This document shows positions 17,598 through 26,372 of a stretch of 64,000 bases of DNA, one piece after another; position 1 is the stretch's first letter, and each line of letters begins with the position of its first letter. This stretch comes from Paenibacillus sp. FSL H8-0079. Lineage in GTDB: Bacteria > Bacillota > Bacilli > Paenibacillales > Paenibacillaceae. The position numbers were made by a program, and so were the translations under genes. The stretch covers positions 5,270,001 through 5,334,000 of the forward strand of contig NZ_CP150300.1 of NCBI RefSeq assembly GCF_037991315.1, written 5' to 3'. The notes beneath the pieces are model-generated. The model was not told the origin of the DNA. It saw only the letters and a list, made by a program, of their open reading frames with translations, and did not search any database.

Positions 17598-18671
17598 GTG
17601 AAAGTATTATTCACGTTTTATGTTCCAAGCGGTGGCGTGGATACGTTAAATCGACTGCGCACCGCCGTTCTGAAACGTCATGGCATTGAAGCGCACCTGT
17701 TGTATCTCAACACAGGTTCGGGATTGCAGAACAACAGTGATACGCCCATTTTCACTGCGTCGGGTGACGAGGATATCCATCATTTAATTCATACCCACCA
17801 TTATGATGCCATTATTGCCACCTCAGACATTGCTATGCCCGGTCGCTTGAGAGGACTTGGTTATACCGGACGAATTATTTTTGAAGCGCAGGGACTCGGC
17901 ACACGCGATCAGGCTCTGGAAACCATACAGATGGCTGTCCCTTACCTTCAAGCCCATTGCGATGCTGCCGTTTTGCCTCCCACAGATCATCTGCTGGATA
18001 TGTTCATTCATATCTGCCCTTGGCTGCACCGGTTTGTGATTCCCAATATGCTGGATACGGACACCTTTGCCCCCATCTTGGTGGATACCCCACCCTATCC
18101 TGTGCTGGCATGGGTAGGACGACTTGAACACAACAAAAACTGGCGTGAATATTTAACCATATCCAGTGAAATCATCAAAAAAAATCCGAAAGCCAGACTA
18201 TGGTTGTTTCACGATCCCACCTTGGCTAACCCTGAAGATGAAGTTATGTTCCGGCACATGTTGGCAGAATACGGGCTCGAAGATAGGATTGGTATTTTCA
18301 TCAATGTTCCCCATTCTCAGATGCCTGCGTTCTATTCTATGATCGCCGCTTCAGGGGGCATCATGTTATCCACTTCCCTGCTGGAAGGATTCGGCTATGC
18401 CGTCGCTGAAGCTATCTCTTGTGGCTGCCCGGTACTTAGTACGGACTCGGACGGTGTACGTTCATTTATCACACATAATAAGACTGGAAAGTTCTATCCG
18501 ATTGGCGATATTAAGGCAGCTGTCTCCGAAGCAAAGGACCTCATGAACAACAAGAAACTGCGAGAATATATCCGCATTCAGGGCAGACAGCATATGAGCT
18601 TGTCTTTCTCACCAGATCGGTATGCCCTTTCTTTCCGTGAAATGATGACCGCCTTGCGTGTTTTCCAGTAA
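17598..18671 (+). CDS. GT4-family glycosyltransferase
   Basis: A 357-residue GT-B glycosyltransferase. It starts MKVLFTFYVPSGGVDTLNRLR, with the glycine-rich N-lobe loop, and has the C-lobe sugar-nucleotide motif LLEGFGYAVAEAISCGCPVLSTDSDGVR (E-x7-E). The GTG at 17598 follows GAGGGTGA by about 6 bases; the longer frame from 17499 lacks a site. It is a single gene ended by a hairpin. The donor and acceptor cannot be read from sequence. Its link to spore glycans is inferred from the similar neighbours at 21-34 kb. Confidence 0.85.
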   Translation: MKVLFTFYVPSGGVDTLNRLRTAVLKRHGIEAHLLYLNTGSGLQNNSDTPIFTASGDEDIHHLIHTHHYDAIIATSDIAMPGRLRGLGYTGRIIFEAQGLGTRDQALETIQMAVPYLQAHCDAAVLPPTDHLLDMFIHICPWLHRFVIPNMLDTDTFAPILVDTPPYPVLAWVGRLEHNKNWREYLTISSEIIKKNPKARLWLFHDPTLANPEDEVMFRHMLAEYGLEDRIGIFINVPHSQMPAFYSMIAASGGIMLSTSLLEGFGYAVAEAISCGCPVLSTDSDGVRSFITHNKTGKFYPIGDIKAAVSEAKDLMNNKKLREYIRIQGRQHMSLSFSPDRYALSFREMMTALRVFQ

Positions 18672-18679
18672 AATCGCAA

Positions 18680-18716
18680 AAAGGCAGCTCAGAGAAATTC
18701 TCTGAACTGCCTTAAT
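18680..18716. terminator. Bidirectional terminator candidate
   Basis: Perfect stem GGCAGCTCAGAGAA / TTCTCTGAACTGCC, broken by one mismatch. The T run is strong for the minus strand (CTTTTTGCG) and weak for the plus strand, so it may serve both the GT4 gene and the efflux pump gene. Confidence 0.7.
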
Positions 18717-18722
18717 AGTACG

Positions 18723-18928
18723 TGTTCAAAAAGTTTGGTTTTCAGTACCGTGAAGATGGAATGAAGCTAGAAATGGAGTAGCGGAGCGTAGGGAAACTAC
18801 GTGAGCAACTACATTGTTTCCGAAGGAAACAACCTTCGTAAGCATTCGCTTATTTCGGCTGAATTTCAACTTCGATGCTGATGATGCCGCTAGGCATGAT
18901 TCGTAATCAAAAGCGGACTTTTTGAACA
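18723..18928 (+). repeat. Repeat family 2, long copy
   Basis: About 206 bp bounded by GTTCAAAAAG and CTTTTTGAAC inverted ends. The right part reads TTCGATGCTGATGATGCC, then GCTAGGCATGATTCGTAATC. A shorter copy with the same ends and right part lies at 60853-60932. Confidence 0.75.
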
Positions 18929-18949
18929 ACCCCTAAAAGGGTTGAAATT

Positions 18950-20467
18950 TTAGTGTCCCATCATCATCGCGGGATCAGGCTTGTCGCCATTTTGAAGGTC
19001 TTCTTTCGGCATTGGTTTTGGTTTGCGCAAGATCAGACTGAGCAAACATCCGAACAATGCAATACAAGCGGCCAGGAAGAACGTATCATTGAAACCACTC
19101 ACCAAACCATGAACTATAGCGGCCGGCTCTGAACTCGTTGTATTGTCTGCAATTCTTGAAGTAAGGAAACCTGTAAGTCCAGCAACCGCGAAGGACACGA
19201 CCACTTGCTGTGCAGCAGCCGTGAGCGGTGTAACCCGGCCAACCAACTTACGCGGTGCGGCATTCAATACATGCGTATTGAGCGGCATCATAGACAAGCC
19301 CATACCCAGACCCATCATGATCAAAGCCGTTATAATCAGACCAAGACCTGTCTCTGCCGTGATGGAGGACAGAATAAACAATGCTCCCGAGATAATTCCC
19401 AGACCCACGAAGGCCAGAGGTCTCGCACCAATTTTATCAAACAATCGACCGCCGAGCGGCATACCCACTCCAGAAGCCAAAGCTTGTGGAAGCAGAATCA
19501 ATCCTGTTTCCAGTGCAGTGTACCCTTTAATTTGCTGCAAATAAAGCGGGATCAGGATCATCGCACCAAACAGCGCCACTTGTGACACCCATGCGAGAAC
19601 AATCCCCCGTGAGAAATCTGATGATTTGAATACACGAAGTTCGAGCAATGGATTTTGATGACGAAGTTCTACAATAATGAACAAAATGAGCGCTACACCA
19701 CCCACAATGACACCAGTGAGTGTTGTTGCAGAAGTCCAGCTCGTTCCACCCTCACTAACACCGTAAGCAAGCATAGAGAACGCAATTGGCGCCAGAATCA
19801 TGCCGAGCAGATCCAGGGCAGGCGTGCGTCCACGATCCGTATCAGGCAAGAACTTGATACATAGGATGAACGCTGCAATACCGATTGGCAAGTTAATCAG
19901 GAAGATCCAGTGCCAGCTCAGTGATTCAATAAACCACCCGGACAACACCGGACCCAATGCAGGGGCAAGCAGCATGGGAATTCCGAGCATACCCATGATG
20001 GATCCTCTTCGCTCAGGAGGAGCCAGACGAAAGACCATCGCCATACCAATTGGAGCAACCATGCCTCCACCGAGACCCTGAATGATACGGTAAATGATTA
20101 ATTGCTCAGGCGATTGTGCAATAGAGCATAATACAGAACCCAAAGTAAACATGGCAATCGTGAACAGAAATACTCTTTTGGCACCAAAACGGTCAGTTAA
20201 CCAGCCTGCCAGAGGAATAACCGCAGACAACGCCAAGGTATAACCCGTAACCGTCCATTGAATGGTCTTCAGATCTGTCTCAAAATATTGAACCAAATTC
20301 GGAATGGCCACGTTCACCACCGTGCTGTCCAAAATGACCATAATCATTCCGACGATAATAGCCAGGAGTGGCAGTATAATCGTTTTGATTGAAAACTCTG
20401 CGGGCTCCTGGGATACTGCTGTTTGTTCTTTCACGTTCTCCACACTCTTTTCCAGCTGTCCGATCAC
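18950..20467 (-). CDS. DHA2-family (EmrB/QacA) multidrug efflux MFS transporter
   Basis: A 505-residue drug:proton antiporter with 14 predicted membrane segments. Motif A is GWLTDRFGAKRVFLF, motif C is GIPMLLAPALGPVLSGWF, and the second-half copy is GGRLFDKIGARPLAF. Both termini are cytoplasmic and hydrophilic. The start may be the GTG at 20467 or one of the GTG codons 24-33 bases inside. Upstream, three tandem CGTTTTAAAC-type repeats with a 13-bp period look like a regulator binding array. It is unrelated to the glycan genes on both sides. Confidence 0.9.
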   Translation of the reverse strand: MIGQLEKSVENVKEQTAVSQEPAEFSIKTIILPLLAIIVGMIMVILDSTVVNVAIPNLVQYFETDLKTIQWTVTGYTLALSAVIPLAGWLTDRFGAKRVFLFTIAMFTLGSVLCSIAQSPEQLIIYRIIQGLGGGMVAPIGMAMVFRLAPPERRGSIMGMLGIPMLLAPALGPVLSGWFIESLSWHWIFLINLPIGIAAFILCIKFLPDTDRGRTPALDLLGMILAPIAFSMLAYGVSEGGTSWTSATTLTGVIVGGVALILFIIVELRHQNPLLELRVFKSSDFSRGIVLAWVSQVALFGAMILIPLYLQQIKGYTALETGLILLPQALASGVGMPLGGRLFDKIGARPLAFVGLGIISGALFILSSITAETGLGLIITALIMMGLGMGLSMMPLNTHVLNAAPRKLVGRVTPLTAAAQQVVVSFAVAGLTGFLTSRIADNTTSSEPAAIVHGLVSGFNDTFFLAACIALFGCLLSLILRKPKPMPKEDLQNGDKPDPAMMMGH

Positions 20468-20517
20468 AGGTTTATCTCTGCGTCTTGCTCAGCCTATATT
20501 TACGACCATTTTCAAAC

Positions 20518-20557
20518 TATCGTTTTAAACCGTCGTTTTAAACTTTCGTTTAACACT
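20518..20557 (-). promoter_or_regulatory. Three tandem 13-bp repeats, operator candidate
   Basis: CGTTTTAAAC at 20521, CGTTTTAAAC at 20534 and CGTTTAACAC at 20547, an exact 13-bp period. They lie 50-90 bases upstream of the efflux pump start, where a TetR- or MarR-type regulator would bind. No such regulator gene is adjacent. Confidence 0.5.
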
Positions 20558-20695
20558 GATCTAATTCTAATGAAAATACCTTTGCTGTCAAGCTATTTTT
20601 TCAAACTTTCTACTATGGATGCACCACAAAAAAATGGAACAGGTATTTCCCTGCTCCACAGTTTGGCTGATCATGCCTATCCAATTATGTTCATA

Positions 20696-21187
20696 TCAAT
20701 CTGCAAGCTTCATCATCTGATATTCTGACAGTATGCCCAATGTCTGACCGTGAATACTCCTGCAGTACATCCGAATAACCAGATGATTCGGTGAAGAACT
20801 GTTGCTGATGATCCTCAGCTCATAAGGCTCGGATGACACATCCAGATTATGAATGACCTGATTACCACCTGCTCCCCCCGAACCCGATCCGATATGAAAA
20901 AGATGTCGGTATAGCTCCCCATGGATACTAGCCCCACCAATAAATACATCTGTTCCTTCCTCGCCGCCAACATAGGCTATTTCCACGTCTATATATTTCA
21001 CGGGAATAAAAGTTTGTAGCATATTCTCATGAATTTCCAGTAAGTATGCCGCCACTGTAGATCCCTCCTTCGGAGCATGAACCTTCCTGTATATAGGATA
21101 TGCTGCCTCTCGTCCATTGCCATTTACATTCACCCATTTTGGAACATTTACACGAAAATGCCCGACCTTCCGGTCCTCTTTTTTCAT
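20696..21187 (-). CDS. Hypothetical protein, 163 residues
   Basis: I do not recognise it. From the ATG at 21187 it reads MKKEDRKVGHFRVNVPKWV, then a beta-rich body (EIAYVGGEEGTDVFIGGASIHGEL), a glycine-rich loop HIGSGSGGAGGNQ and HNLDVSSEPYELRIISNSSS. There is no signal peptide. The frame stays open to 21472, but that part is antisense to the 5' end of the GT4 gene at 21240 and is less likely coding. It is divergent from that gene, with starts 52 bases apart. Confidence 0.55.
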   Translation of the reverse strand: MKKEDRKVGHFRVNVPKWVNVNGNGREAAYPIYRKVHAPKEGSTVAAYLLEIHENMLQTFIPVKYIDVEIAYVGGEEGTDVFIGGASIHGELYRHLFHIGSGSGGAGGNQVIHNLDVSSEPYELRIISNSSSPNHLVIRMYCRSIHGQTLGILSEYQMMKLAD

Positions 21188-21193
21188 AGAATA
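21165..21193 (+). promoter_or_regulatory. Candidate sigma-K promoter of the 21240 GT4 gene
   Basis: ACC at 21165, then CATAGAATA at 21185-21193, an exact CATAnnnTA. The spacer is 18 bases, one longer than ideal. The box is 47 bases before the ATG. Confidence 0.45.
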
Positions 21194-21239
21194 AAAGGAT
21201 AGAAGCTCGGCCGGTGCAGGCCGTGACAAGGAGGTAGCC

Positions 21240-22478
21240 ATGAGAGTTCTGCTCGTTACGTATTGGGAGCTTACACATATGGGAGGCATATGGACATATG
21301 TTAAACAGCTGGCCGACAGGCTGATTGCCCTTGGTGTAGAGGTTGATATCATGGGCACGAATGGTGCCAATAACGAAGTGTATATTCGTAATCTGAACCG
21401 GGCATTTTCCAAGGATAAAGTGTGGCCCATGCTGCAATCCAAGCTCAATCCGACCGATCTGCCACAATTCACAGCTGATCCTCTTCTCGCTTATTATGAA
21501 TTGAACAGATATGCCTTTGAGATGGCTGCCGCTTATCTGGGAGTGGACCATTATGACGTCATCCATGCGCAAGATCCGGTAGCCGCCGTAGCCATAAAAC
21601 GCATCTTGAACCGCAATGTCCCACTCGTTACCAGCTATCACGGAGCTCTTGCACGCGAAGCCTTCTACGATGCTCAAAATTCCAATCCTCAACTTACCCT
21701 ATCATCATATTTGCAATCGAAACGCGGACGTTATTTTCTATCATTGGAAGAACGAAGTGCGGCACAGTCTGAGCTGATCCTGGTGTCCAGTCACTGGATC
21801 AAGAGCACGCTTACAGAGCTTGCGGTTCCCGAATCAAAGTTTCGGATAATCCCCTACGCCGTGGACCTGTCAGCCTACCGTTCATTAGCAGCTACGAAGT
21901 TCCGTCAGCGGCCACCTGCAGGCAAAAAAGTCATTGCCTTTACCGGAAGGCTTGAATACATCAAGGGCGTTCATGTGTTGATCAAGGCTTTAGCCAGTCT
22001 GAAAAGTAAACGTTCCGATTGGGTCTGCTGGATCGCAGGAGAAGGCAACCTGACCGATGAATTGCGGGCACAGGTCACGGCGGCGGGCATTGGAGCCGAT
22101 GTTGTGTTCTGGGGCAAGCTGGACAACATTCCTTCCTTCCTGCGCCATGCCGACATCTATGTCCAGCCCAGCCTGCAGGACACCCAGCCGTTCTCCGTTA
22201 CCGAAGCACAACTGGCGGGTGTACCCGTTATTGTCAGTGGTACGGCCGGCATGCCTGAGATGGTTGACCCTGGACGCACGGGATGGGTCGTTCCTCCGCA
22301 GGATGTCGATTCGCTCCGCGAACTTCTGCATGCACTTCTGGAGGATGACGTTACCCGTAAAAAAGTGGGTGCTGCGGCCAAAGCCTGGGCTGAACAAAAC
22401 CGCTCACTGGAAGAGATGGGACTTCGTACATTACATGTCTATCAAGAAGCCATTTACAGAGGAGGACGCACGATATGA
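21240..22478 (+). CDS. GT4-family glycosyltransferase
   Basis: A 412-residue GT-B enzyme. The N-lobe has YWELTHMGGIWTYVKQLADRL, with HAQDPVAAVAI. The C-lobe has FTGRLEYIKGVHVLIKAL and VQPSLQDTQPFSVTEAQLAGVPVIVSGTAGMPEMV, the donor-binding E-x7-E region. AAGGAGG lies 7 bases before the ATG. A probable sigma-K promoter precedes it, and a 56-codon gene is coupled to its stop. A role in spore-surface glycan is inferred from these signals. Confidence 0.9.
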   Translation: MRVLLVTYWELTHMGGIWTYVKQLADRLIALGVEVDIMGTNGANNEVYIRNLNRAFSKDKVWPMLQSKLNPTDLPQFTADPLLAYYELNRYAFEMAAAYLGVDHYDVIHAQDPVAAVAIKRILNRNVPLVTSYHGALAREAFYDAQNSNPQLTLSSYLQSKRGRYFLSLEERSAAQSELILVSSHWIKSTLTELAVPESKFRIIPYAVDLSAYRSLAATKFRQRPPAGKKVIAFTGRLEYIKGVHVLIKALASLKSKRSDWVCWIAGEGNLTDELRAQVTAAGIGADVVFWGKLDNIPSFLRHADIYVQPSLQDTQPFSVTEAQLAGVPVIVSGTAGMPEMVDPGRTGWVVPPQDVDSLRELLHALLEDDVTRKKVGAAAKAWAEQNRSLEEMGLRTLHVYQEAIYRGGRTI

Positions 22479-22645
22479 CACTTCTTGTGCCCAGTGATTT
22501 GTACAATCGCTGGTTCTCGACTCCGGTTTCCACACCTCACATCGACGTGGATTACGCTGCAATGAATGAATTGATGAAGAAGCTGCCTAAAGGATATGTA
22601 TTTCCCGATCCTGCATCCATGGCGATCATGAATTCAAAGGATTGA
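22475..22645 (+). CDS. Small protein of 56 residues, coupled to the GT4 gene
   Basis: The ATG overlaps the GT4 stop as ATGA and is preceded by GAGGAGG, so translation is coupled. The product begins MTLLVPSDLYNRWF, with VDYAAMNELMKKLP and YVFPDPASMA following. There is no signal peptide or membrane helix, and I do not recognise the family. The good ribosome site, overlap and following hairpin support a real gene. Confidence 0.65.
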   Translation: MTLLVPSDLYNRWFSTPVSTPHIDVDYAAMNELMKKLPKGYVFPDPASMAIMNSKD

Positions 22646-22690
22646 GGTTTCAATTACACGCCATGTTCATATAAAATGCCTGAATAAGAA

Positions 22691-22741
22691 ACAAGGGTGT
22701 CCATTTGTCATATGAATGACATAGGGACACCCCTTGTTCGC
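22691..22741 (+). terminator. Terminator after the GT4/small-protein pair
   Basis: Stem AACAAGGGTGTCC / GGGACACCCCTTGTT enclosing an inner TGTCATATGAATGACA hairpin. The downstream T run is weak. Confidence 0.6.
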
Positions 22742-22816
22742 TTTAATCCGCTGCCAACCTGGAATACATATTCAGATCGTTGAACGTTTCGCCTGCCCTC
22801 TCGTATGCGTCCATGA

Positions 22817-22877
22817 ATCAAAAAAGAGAGCATCCCGTTTATAGCAAATTAATGCTATAGACGGCACTCTCTTGACA
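22817..22877 (-). terminator. Terminator of the GT2 gene
   Basis: On the minus strand, CAAGAGAG, then CCGTCTATAGCA pairs with TGCTATAAACGG, then CTCTCTTTTTTG. A long stem and T run lie about 45 bases past the GT2 stop. Confidence 0.82.
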
Positions 22878-22922
22878 TTCAACGCTATTCAATCTCCATT
22901 TAGCCCTCTTCGCCAAATCTAT

Positions 22923-23639
22923 CTACTTCCAGTACCCACCAACATGTAGCAGATTGAGTAGCGTAGGCCGATGCTTCGCCTGAACCCGTTCCATCTCGGC
23001 AACCAGTGCCTTGAAATGACGTTTGGTTCCCATGGATTCATGCAATCGGTAGCACATCAGAGGTTCATTGTAATAAAACAGCTCATACATCGGAAACAGT
23101 CTCATCCACATCTCATAGTCATGCGTGTAGCGAAAATCAGTATCGAACAAGCCAAACCGCTCAAACGCCTCCATCTCCACCATGACGGTACAACCATTGA
23201 TTGGACAACCTTCGAGCAGTACCTGTAACATCTCCAGACGACTGCCCACTTCCGGCTGCACCGTATCCAACCATTCACTCTTCTCATTCACATAATGGTA
23301 GGCACCATGACAGAAGGAAGCCTTGACCTCACGCATAAACTTCAGTTGCTTCTCCACCCGATCCAGCAGCATCACATCATCTGAACTGAGCCAGACAAAG
23401 TAATCCCCTGTCGCCTGTTTGATGCCCTCATTCAATGCTGTCGCGGTTCCACCGTTTTCTTTGCGAATATAGCGGATAGAATCCATGAATGGTTGTAGCT
23501 TCTCCACGTGCTCGGTTGACCCATCATCCACCACGATCACTTCAATATGCGGATACGTCTGGTGAATGGCGCTGTGAACAGCCTGCTCGATATAGGCACA
23601 ATTGTAAAAAGGAATAACGATCGATACTTTCGGCTCCAT
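22923..23639 (-). CDS. GT2-family glycosyltransferase, CgeD-like
   Basis: A 238-residue GT-A enzyme with VSIVIPFYNCAYIEQAVHSAIHQTYPHIEVIVVDDGS, the nucleotide-binding aspartates, and WLSSDDVM as the metal-binding DxD equivalent. It has the same length as, and is clearly paralogous to, the gene at 23909-24625. A near-perfect sigma-K promoter lies 50 bases upstream and GGGGAGG precedes the ATG, so it should be expressed in the late mother cell. The likely role is adding sugar to a coat or crust protein or glycan. Confidence 0.88.
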   Translation of the reverse strand: MEPKVSIVIPFYNCAYIEQAVHSAIHQTYPHIEVIVVDDGSTEHVEKLQPFMDSIRYIRKENGGTATALNEGIKQATGDYFVWLSSDDVMLLDRVEKQLKFMREVKASFCHGAYHYVNEKSEWLDTVQPEVGSRLEMLQVLLEGCPINGCTVMVEMEAFERFGLFDTDFRYTHDYEMWMRLFPMYELFYYNEPLMCYRLHESMGTKRHFKALVAEMERVQAKHRPTLLNLLHVGGYWK

Positions 23640-23688
23640 TCGGGCCTCCCCTTCCTCCGCTTGTCTCTGCGTAGCGATTGCTTTCCTC

Positions 23689-23715
23689 TATTATATGAAG
23701 ATCCATTCGATCGGT
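23689..23715 (-). promoter_or_regulatory. Sigma-K promoter of the GT2 gene
   Basis: On the minus strand, AC, 16 bases, then CATATAATA, an exact CATAnnnTA. The -10 box is 50 bases before the ATG at 23639. This is the best sigma-K match in the window. The rest of the gap up to 23908 shows nothing else. Confidence 0.65.
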
Positions 23716-23908
23716 ATCGGACATCTGCGGTGCTGCGGAAGCACATTTCCATAAGGATGCACAACAACTCAGCTTGCTACCTTGAATGCTCAGGCGTGTG
23801 ATATAGGAACCGTGAATCGACTTCCCCACCCTCACCATTTCCGGCAAAATTGCTACGCAAAGAGGGCGTTAATCAGCCACCTTCCGGCCTCATAACTGCC
23901 CTCCTACG

Positions 23909-24625
23909 CTACCCGCCAAGCGCTGCTATACGCTGCAACAACGGTTCGCTATATCTGGACCATACCATGGATGCCTCTCTACCGATGACATCCGCATGAC
24001 GTACCGACCCCATCCCACCATGCCAGCGATATGCGGTATGTGGCTCGTTCAGATACGGAAAACGATGACCGTTCAGAATAATACGCAGCCAGAGATCCAA
24101 ATCATGCGTATAAGGCAACAGCTCATCGAACAGACCGACCCCGCTGAACAGATCCTTGCGAATCATGACGGTACAGCCATTCACCGGATTGCCGTTAACG
24201 AACAATCGCAACCAATCCAGATCGGCCATCGGTGCAGGTCCTGCGTTCAGCTTGGTCGCGGCAGAATGTTCATTAATATAATGAAAGTTTGTATGCGAGA
24301 CAAGCACATTCTCGCGTTGCATAAACGCAAGCTGATGCCGGATTTTATCAGGGTACAGACAATCATCCGAACTAAGCCAAACCACATATTCACCTGAGGC
24401 ATGGCGGATGCCATGATTAAGTGCCGAAGCGGTACCTCCATTGCTTTTGCCAAGCACATTAATATAGGGAAGATAAGGCTGAAGCAGCTCCGCATGCCGG
24501 GTAGAGCCATCGTTCACAACAATGATCTCCACTTCAGGATACGTCTGGTTTAGCGCACTCTGAATTGCCTGAGGTACATAAGGGCAGTTGTAGAACGGAA
24601 TGACAATGGACACTCTTGGACTCAA
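23909..24625 (-). CDS. GT2-family glycosyltransferase, paralogue
   Basis: A 238-residue GT-A enzyme, about half identical to the neighbour at 22923: VSIVIPFYNCPYVPQAIQSALNQTYPEVEIIVVNDGS, SNGGTASALNHGI and WLSSDDCLYP. The start overlaps the upstream SDR gene stop as ATGA, so it is the last gene of the long minus-strand glycan operon. The tandem pair suggests duplication followed by specialisation on different donors or acceptors. Confidence 0.88.
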   Translation of the reverse strand: MSPRVSIVIPFYNCPYVPQAIQSALNQTYPEVEIIVVNDGSTRHAELLQPYLPYINVLGKSNGGTASALNHGIRHASGEYVVWLSSDDCLYPDKIRHQLAFMQRENVLVSHTNFHYINEHSAATKLNAGPAPMADLDWLRLFVNGNPVNGCTVMIRKDLFSGVGLFDELLPYTHDLDLWLRIILNGHRFPYLNEPHTAYRWHGGMGSVRHADVIGREASMVWSRYSEPLLQRIAALGG

Positions 24626-25563
24626 CTTGTCGTCCTCCCTTGCTGGGCACGAACATCACTCAGAATATCCTGTAACGATGTGGCAAATGGAATTAGCGGC
24701 TTCCAGCCAAGCTTGCGCAGCATGGATAATTCCTCCTGTTTCCCCGCACCATCCGGACCGGAAGACGCCCCATCCCAGCGAACAGGCACTTCTGCTTCTG
24801 TCATGGACAACAGCAGATCTGCAATTTCACCAAGACTACGCTCGACTCCGGACACCACTGGATATACCGTACCGCTAGCCCCCTTTACCAAGAGGGTCGC
24901 ATATGCTCTGACCGCATCTCTCACATCCAGAAAGTCACGGGTACTGTCCCGTCCAGACAGACGGAATGCCTCGGTTTTGCCCGCCTGCTCACAGGCAACA
25001 ACATGACGTGCAAGCAGTGAACAGATGCCAGTGGATGGACCGGCACCAATCAGATTGCCCGGCTCCGCCAGCATAATCTGTTGTCCAAAGAGCGACATCC
25101 AAGACAAAGACACCATCTCTTCCAAGGCTTTGCTGAGACTGTATGGATGCGGAGGCTGGGGAATCCGGCCGGGTTCCGGCGTATATTTTAACCTCGATCC
25201 CACAATAACAGTTCGTGCTGCCGGACAACTACGCAGCGCATCCAGCAAATACAGCACAGCCATCACATTGGTCTCCAGGACCAGTAGCGGATCTGCCCAC
25301 GAATCGGGTACGGAATTCTTGCCGGCGAGATGCAGTACATAGTCTGGCTGCACCTCGTCGATCAGGTGACGCACTTGCTGTTTATCATTCAGATCACAGA
25401 CATGGACTTGGGCTCCTTTACCGAATGAATACACATCCGGTCTCCGGACTACCGCTGCAACCACTGCACCCGCTTCCCGAAAATAAGACACGGCATGTCG
25501 CCCGGTAAATCCGGAGGCGCCTGTAATCAATACTTTCTTGCCTGTCAGCTCTGCTCCATCCAT
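24622..25563 (-). CDS. NAD(P)-dependent sugar epimerase/dehydratase (SDR)
   Basis: A 313-residue extended SDR, nearest in style to GDP-mannose 4,6-dehydratase and GDP-6-deoxy-4-keto reductase enzymes. The Rossmann motif is GASGFTGRH, with HLAGKNSVPDSWADP and the catalytic YSLSK. It overlaps both neighbours in the operon. Its substrate is uncertain: it could supply a second deoxysugar or act as an extra reductase for the acetamido sugar made by the next three gene products. Confidence 0.82.
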   Translation of the reverse strand: MDGAELTGKKVLITGASGFTGRHAVSYFREAGAVVAAVVRRPDVYSFGKGAQVHVCDLNDKQQVRHLIDEVQPDYVLHLAGKNSVPDSWADPLLVLETNVMAVLYLLDALRSCPAARTVIVGSRLKYTPEPGRIPQPPHPYSLSKALEEMVSLSWMSLFGQQIMLAEPGNLIGAGPSTGICSLLARHVVACEQAGKTEAFRLSGRDSTRDFLDVRDAVRAYATLLVKGASGTVYPVVSGVERSLGEIADLLLSMTEAEVPVRWDGASSGPDGAGKQEELSMLRKLGWKPLIPFATSLQDILSDVRAQQGRTTS

Positions 25564-26372
25564 AATGCCAGCTCCTTCAGCATTGTAGAATAATCCGGCA
25601 GGTCTGTCTTCACATCCTCGCGAGTGGATACCAGCGTACGGTCCTGCACCATACTGTCATCACGCACAATCGTCACATCCTGCTTATCCCAGGTCTGCTT
25701 GAACAACACAAGCAGGTCATGCTTGCTGACAGGTACCGGATGCGCCAGGTGGATGAGACCACTAACGGATGAGGCCAGATAATGGTCTACCCATTTGGCC
25801 AGCTCAAGCGTGGTCACACCGTTCCAGAATACGCGGGTATACCCGCCTACTTCACCTGTGTTGGACATAAACCATTGCATCAGACCAATGCCACCCTGCC
25901 GAATTTCAGGCCCTATAATGGACGTGCGGATCGTCAGATGACCTTCGTCTTGAACTTCGCCAAGTGCTTTGGTGATGGCGTAAGCAGAGGTCCCGTCTGT
26001 GACATCATCTTCCCGATATGCTCCCCGGTCTCCGCTGAACACACAGTCTGTACTGATATGAATCAGACGTGCACCAATCTCATCCGCAACCCGCCGCAGA
26101 CGATGCGGCAGGAAACCATTAATATGATATGCGGTGATTTTGTCCTCATCTGCAAAGCTGTTCAATACACCTACAGCATTAATAATCACATCCGGGTGCA
26201 CTGCTTCTACCATTCGGTCGACCATGAAGCTGTCGTTCACATCCAAGAGCAGACCATTCGGGTCCGTGACATCCCGAGTTGTATAGAAGACGCTGTGTAC
26301 ACCTTGACGGCGGAAATAGTCGACCAGAATATGGCCGGCCATTCCGTTCCCACCAAGTATCAGCAGTTTCAT
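25545..26372 (-). CDS. RmlD-like 4-keto sugar reductase
   Basis: A 275-residue SDR of the dTDP-4-dehydrorhamnose reductase fold: LILGGNGMAGHILVDYF, ISTDCVFSGDRGAY and the catalytic YAITK. It lacks the C-terminal cupin domain that CapF/FnlB enzymes carry. In clusters with a FnlA-like dehydratase and a 2-epimerase, this short type reduces the 4-keto group on the route to UDP-L-rhamnosamine and UDP-L-quinovosamine derivatives. It overlaps the neighbouring gene by 19 bases, so it is tightly coupled. Confidence 0.82.
   Translation of the reverse strand: MKLLILGGNGMAGHILVDYFRRQGVHSVFYTTRDVTDPNGLLLDVNDSFMVDRMVEAVHPDVIINAVGVLNSFADEDKITAYHINGFLPHRLRRVADEIGARLIHISTDCVFSGDRGAYREDDVTDGTSAYAITKALGEVQDEGHLTIRTSIIGPEIRQGGIGLMQWFMSNTGEVGGYTRVFWNGVTTLELAKWVDHYLASSVSGLIHLAHPVPVSKHDLLVLFKQTWDKQDVTIVRDDSMVQDRTLVSTREDVKTDLPDYSTMLKELALWMEQS

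Noticed and set aside
21188..21472. N-terminal extension of the 163-residue unknown protein
   Set aside because: Antisense to the start of the GT4 gene and unlike the rest of the protein; the ATG at 21187 is simpler.
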